Source: Muraenolepis orangiensis (taxonomy: Eukaryota; Chordata; Actinopteri; Gadiformes; Muraenolepididae). From it: a stretch of 64,000 nt of DNA. The translations under genes were made by a program, and so were the position numbers. This document shows, piece by piece, positions 59,419 through 64,000 of this stretch. Each line of letters begins with the position of its first letter. The first letter of the stretch is position 1. The stretch spans positions 22,502,812 through 22,566,811 of the forward strand of contig CM051007.1 of the NCBI GenBank assembly GCA_027704905.1, given 5' to 3'. The notes beneath the pieces were generated by a model. That model saw only the letters and a list, made by a program, of their open reading frames with translations, did no database searches and was not told where the DNA came from.

Positions 59419-59460
59419 CCACTGGCCAATGTTTCTGTCAATCAGAAACATTGGCAGTGG
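59419..59460. other. 18-bp stem-loop with 5-nt loop
   Basis: CCACTGGCCAATGTTTCTG (59419-59437) pairs with CAGAAACATTGGCAGTGG (59443-59460) across TCAAT, with one bulged G. The loop is too short for a typical microRNA precursor. It may be a small inverted duplication. Confidence 0.75.
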
Positions 59461-61143
59461 TTTGATTTGAGTGTTCTGTTACTCAGAAAATAATTGAGCC
59501 ATAATAGATAATGTGCATGAACTTTGACATGTTAGTTATTTGGTCTATACTGACACAGGCCCTGCCTCAGTAGGCTCACTTAACCAACTGATAGCTGATA
59601 CTGAACTTCCGAACAAGTTCTGTCTATGCGGTGCCTTCAGCTTCAAAGACCATTTCCCTCAGCCATGCTGACAAATACGTCAGTTTGTTGATGATTTAAA
59701 TGAACCGTTATTTATGGAGGGTTAAAAGGGTCAAAGCTCATTATATAAATAAATACATAATTATGTAATACAATTCTTAAATAAATGAATACATAAATAA
59801 TAGCGTAATTCAATTCTAACTTAATTTATTTTTGTGTGTTATATATATACATTTATATATTTAAACATGTCTCATCACATTTCTTCACACATTTCTTCAT
59901 CTATGTATCCTTTTATTTACGTATATATACTTTCATTTATCCATGGGATAACTTGCTGCAGCAAAATAAATACATTTAAAAAAAAACGTCCTCCATGGAA
60001 AGTCAGGGGGTGGGGTTAAAGCCTCTGATTGGTGGTTTGACTTGAATCTACAGCTTTTGCCTTGTTAGAGATGGCATCTTCGGCTGTGTACCAACAAGAA
60101 GGCAGCAGCGGTTGAACTACCACCTGTTGGCCATTCAAACTAACTGCAAAAGTCTTTCGAGGGATTAAGTTGACATTTGATTTATTCATTTAGCTGCAGA
60201 AAGTTACACCATGGGTAAATACGTATAATACGTATAATAAGTATATATACATAAATAAAGTGATAGATGGATAAATAAATGTGTGAATACATGTACATGT
60301 ACATACAGTATAAATGTGAGAAATGTTTACGTATATAAATGTAACCCGATTAAACATTCAATTATATAATTATTTAATCCATTTATTTAAGAATTTATTA
60401 TTGAATTTGATTTGTATTTATTTATTAAAGCAATTGTATTTATTTATGTTTTTAGCCTTTTTAACGCTCCATAGTTATTGCCTATACAACTGACATTAAT
60501 ATTTTTGTTTTCGAAATAGAGACATTATCTTTTAATCCTCAAATATATATGTATAAAAAGAAAAACAGTTTGAGCTGCTAACTGTGACACTACAGTGATG
60601 TATAGTAACCACAGTATACATAAACAGTTGTGAATGGAGTTATAGTATTATACATGTGCCATTGTCTCCAACACCATACATGCCAGAAATGGAAAACATT
60701 ATGGACACACCTCAAAGCATGTTCTAATGGACAACATGGATTCAATGTCAACCAATATGTTTCAAGGAGCCAAAATGAACTGGCTGGGTCTAAACGTCAT
60801 AGACCGGATTGGATGATATTGATGATATTGGATTAACAATGTAGAAATGTTTTAATTGTTACATTTGTAAATCCTTAATACACACACACGTGTTTTAACT
60901 TGGGAGTACATGTTTGCACCAGCTCCTCCTGAATTCTAAATGATGTCTATATTTATTGAGTTGGTTAATCTCACCAGTCAGGATATTTAGCATATTTAGT
61001 CATTTGCAATGTCTTCTGTAGCATGCATCTTATTTGTTCATGAAAGAGGTCATGATTACAGTGTGAACAGAGGCCTGCTGTGCAAAGATCAGTATCAGCA
61101 TCTTAAACGTATTAAAAGTTACATTCTAACATGGCTTCTGAAA

Positions 61144-61176
61144 TGTGTGTGTGTGCGTGTGTGTGTGTGTGTGTGT
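61144..61176. repeat. (TG)n microsatellite
   Basis: TG units with one CG interruption in AT-rich intergenic DNA. Confidence 0.92.
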
Positions 61177-61496
61177 ACCATATTTCTAATTGTTTCCCAT
61201 CACAGCATTACACTTTGTTTAATGTATCCCCCCCCTCCCCCCAGAAAAATAAATCATTAAAAAAGTATTGTGTTAAATTACAGATGGCTAATTTGTTTCC
61301 CCATGTGGTTGTGGGTGACCCTAAGGTCTTTTTTCAGTGCAGGTGAACACGTGGAGTTGCATGAGGCATGTACATGATAATAATTGTGTCATGGTGGGGG
61401 GGGGGGGGGGGGTTGTTACTGGAGGCACAATGAGGGAGGGGGATAGTGACGATTTAGGTCAACAAAACCATAACCCACCATCTGTGTCTGTGTGTA

Positions 61497-61690
61497 TGTT
61501 GTTGCGATGGGTAAAGGCGGACCCGAACACAGACACCGACAATGGAACTTGAAAATATGAAAAGGGCTTTTATTGTAGGGGCGATAAGGAACAAGGATGA
61601 CAGGCGAAGGATGAAAAGGGTGAACACGCAGGCAGATGAACAGCAGGGCAGCAACTTAAGAATTCACACGAGAGAAGAACGTGAACGCGC
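61497..61690 (-). repeat. probable 3' LTR (minus-strand element)
   Basis: On the minus strand it contains a CAATAAAAGCCC poly(A)-signal block (about 61566-61577) and ends near TACCCATCGCAACA (61499-61512). It shares AATGGAACTTGAAAATATGA and GATGAGGGTGAAC-like blocks with 63798-63990. Exact borders are uncertain. Confidence 0.6.
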
Positions 61691-64000
61691 TATTCAAAAT
61701 GACCAGAGACGTGAGTTAACCACTGTGGTTGAAACAACGTTCCAAGGAAGAAGAACCAGGGTAGATATATACTGCAGAGTTGATGATAAGATGGATAGCA
61801 GGTGCACAGCTTGGAACAGGTGAATGGGATGAATATCAATCAGGGCGCCAGGAGAATGAATGGATTGCCACGCCCACCGCACACCGACACACCGACACAC
61901 ACACACCGAGAGAGGGAGACAAGGAATAACTGGAGGTGCAAGCGTGACGGGGCAAACCCCCGGCCTGTCGGGGTGCTCTTTATAGGAATCCCGTATGAGG
62001 GAGGGGTCCAAAATGAGCTGGCAGGATATCCAGCTGCGGTCCTCTGGACCCTATCCCTCCCAGTCAAACAGGTACTGGTATCCATCAGCCTCGCCGGTGT
62101 ACATCCTAATCGCCAGACCGCCTCGGGCGGGTGGTTGTCCATGACCCGGGTGGGTGGAGAGGGATCGACCGGAAGTAACAATGGACTGATGGAAACTGGT
62201 TTAAACTGAGACACGTGGAAGGTAGGATTAATCTTCATGGAGGGAGGCAACTTTAGTCTTGCAGAGGGATTGATGATAGTCCATTTTAAGGCCAGTGTAA
62301 AGTTTGTAACAAGACATTTCTGGATGAAAGCCAAACCTTCTGGGCTGTGACACAACAGAGCGCAGCTCCCAGGTCCTGGTTGGCTTTTCCCTGGGTCTAT
62401 CGGTCTGGGGATGGTAATCTCCCACGTCACCACGGCCACCGCGAGGAAAGGATGGTGTCTGGTCTGTCTGGTCCGGATTGTGGTTGCAAACTAATTGTCA
62501 GGAGAGGGCGTCAGGCTTTACGTTTCTGGAACCGCGTCAGAATGTGAGAGTGAAACATAATCGTCCAAAGAAAAACACCCAACAGGCTTGACAGGAGCCG
62601 GCGTCCTGGATGTAGGCCAGGTTCTGTGGTCCGTTCAAACAGAAAGAGGTTCTGTTCTGCTCCCTCCAGCCAGTGTCTTCATTCTTCCAGAGTGACCTTG
62701 GCAGCAGGCAGTTCCCTGTTTCCGCATAGTCCCACTCAGCAGGGGACAATCGGGGGGGATATGAATTCACAGAGGTGGACCTTCTGGTCAGATGCTGAGC
62801 ACTGGGACAGAACAGCTCCAACCCAAGTGTCTGACACATCAGCTTCAACTATGAACTGACGTGAAGGGTCTAGCTGGACGAGATGCTGGGGAGAAGCACC
62901 TCTTTAGCTCAGTGATGGCAGCATTTGCCTCAGGGGTGCATGAAAAGGAGCTAGCTAAAGGGTGAGGTGAGTTTGATCAGAGGCGCGCTCACAAGGCTGT
63001 AGTCTCTGATGAATCTCCATTAGAAATGAGTGAAGCCCAGAAACGCCTGGAGTTGTTTCAGGGATGCGGGCATGGGCCACTCAACCACTGCCTCAATCTT
63101 CCCAGGGTCCACCTTCACCTGACCACTCTCAATGAGCCATAAAACCCGTCAACATTGAATTCACTTTTTCCAGCTTTAACAAATAGTTTGTTCTCCAGTG
63201 ATCTCTGGAGAACCTGTCTCACATGCTGGATGTGTACGTCCATTATCTGTGAATCATTAGCATATTGTCACGATAAACAAAGACTGACTGGTCTAGAAGA
63301 TCACAAAGGACGTTGTTAACAAGAGCCTGGAAGATGGCCGGGGCATTGGTTAAGCCAAAGGGCATGGCCAAATACTTGAAGTGACCAAGACCAGGTCTTC
63401 CATTCATCTCCTTTTCCTTATTCGGACCAGGTGGTTGGCATTTCTGAGGTCGGGGTTGGTGGTGGTTGAAGGTGGTGGCTCCCTGGAGTGGTTCAAAAGC
63501 AGAGTTTATCAGGGGAAGAGGATACTTTGAACTTAACTGACTCGCCAGAGCCCCCACTCTCACTGGCAAGTGAGAACAATTTACAGTAGCTAACTAGTCC
63601 TTAACAATCCTTAACAAGAAACCCCCCCTGAAGTGAGCAGTCATTCCACCCAGAAACTGCAGTTAAAGTTATAAACTCCACTGAATACCCAGTGGATATT
63701 GAATACAGGGACTTGAAGTTCTACAAAAGCTTCTGGAGAAATTGATCATGCTGAACCACGAGAGAGCCTTAATTTGCGATAGCTTGACTGGGGGCAATGG
63801 AACTTGAAAATATGAAAAGGGGTTATTAGGGGTAAAGGGGAATGAGGAAGACAGGCATGGCAGGGCGGGGAGAGGACGATGAGGGTGAACGCCAATGCAG
63901 GCAGATAGGTAATTAGTGATCCTGTGGCACTGGGAGACTAATTGAATAACAAGTAAAGAACAGTAAAGAATTCCCACGAGAGACTAACTTTAACGTACCA
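61497..64000 (-). mobile_element. Ty3/gypsy LTR retrotransposon, decayed and internally deleted, right end outside window
   Basis: Read on the minus strand from 64000: an LTR-like segment (63796 onwards), then reverse transcriptase remains (63569-63243, KYPLPLI, YLAMPFGLTNAPAIFQALVN), RNase H remains (about 62890-62540, NLAYIQ, ending WVFFFGRLCFTLTF), then directly the integrase end (about 62425-61960, YHPQTDRPRE, KLPPSMKINPTFHVSQFKPV). The integrase catalytic core expected between RNase H and the HPQTD-like region is missing. Several frames are used. The segment 61541-61690 repeats at 63798-63990 in the same orientation (AATGGAACTTGAAAATATGA..AAAGGG), as expected for paired LTRs. The element is inactive. 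Confidence 0.88.

Larger units (their letters stand above)
58025..61496. other. sh3bp5l 3' flank, AT-rich, no gene seen
   Basis: Contains the sh3bp5l 3' UTR of unknown length, a CA array (58915-58946), a hairpin (59419-59460), AT-rich TAAATA-type sequence (about 59730-60450), a TG array (61144-61176) and a G-run (61395-61412). ORFs here, including plus 59091-59465, have no recognisable family. Confidence 0.5.

Noticed and set aside
59419..59460. microRNA precursor
   Set aside because: Stem of only 18 bp and a 5-nt loop are too small for a canonical pre-miRNA.
59091..59465. 124-codon plus-strand ORF after sh3bp5l
   Set aside because: No recognisable family or splice context; it runs through a hairpin duplication and is likely a chance ORF in the 3' flank.

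Overview
The window is nuclear DNA of a vertebrate, almost certainly a teleost fish. The genes are split by many GT-AG introns, the proteins match vertebrate families end to end, and the non-coding DNA carries typical fish repeats: very long (TG)n arrays, tRNA-derived SINEs, LINE tails, hAT and Tigger DNA transposons and a Ty3/gypsy retroelement. The extreme density of long dinucleotide arrays would suit a gadiform (cod-like) fish, but that is only a guess.

Five protein-coding genes lie head to tail on the plus strand. (1) 176-16247: the last 19 coding exons in view of vars2, mitochondrial valyl-tRNA synthetase; its 5' part is outside the window. (2) About 17000-23222: mgat1, N-acetylglucosaminyltransferase I of the Golgi, with a non-coding first exon, a uORF-rich leader and a coding region split by one intron. 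(3) 35124-36679: polr1h (znrd1/RPA12), the small zinc-ribbon subunit of RNA polymerase I. (4) 37770-45754: gtf2h4, the p52 subunit of TFIIH, 13 exons and 462 codons. (5) 46373-58024: sh3bp5l, a coiled-coil Rab-GEF family protein, six coding exons. Reading frames join without a stop across every exon junction of all five genes. One junction, the first sh3bp5l donor, is non-canonical (GC instead of GT).

Layout: 1-16.3 kb vars2, with a Tigger element, a hAT MITE, SINEs and huge GT arrays in its introns; 16.3-23.3 kb mgat1; 23.3-34.8 kb a repeat-rich gene desert with a 5'-truncated LINE abutting an unrecognised broken ORF (28.5-29.5 kb) and a 2.3-kb terminal-inverted-repeat element (30.4-32.7 kb); 34.8-46.0 kb polr1h and gtf2h4, with a 725-bp palindrome in a polr1h intron; 46.1-58.0 kb sh3bp5l; 58.0-61.5 kb AT-rich non-coding DNA; 61.5-64.0 kb a decayed, internally deleted Ty3/gypsy element on the minus strand, running off the end.

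The genes are housekeeping genes and do not form one pathway. Their grouping is informative: vars2, gtf2h4 and polr1h are framework genes of the MHC class I region in mammals, while mgat1 and sh3bp5l map to other chromosomes in human. I found no clearly new molecular system. The most unusual items are the GU-repeat and triplicated branch-point 3' splice sites of vars2, the polr1h intronic palindrome, the 30.4-32.7 kb element, the mgat1 uORF leader and the GC donor of sh3bp5l.
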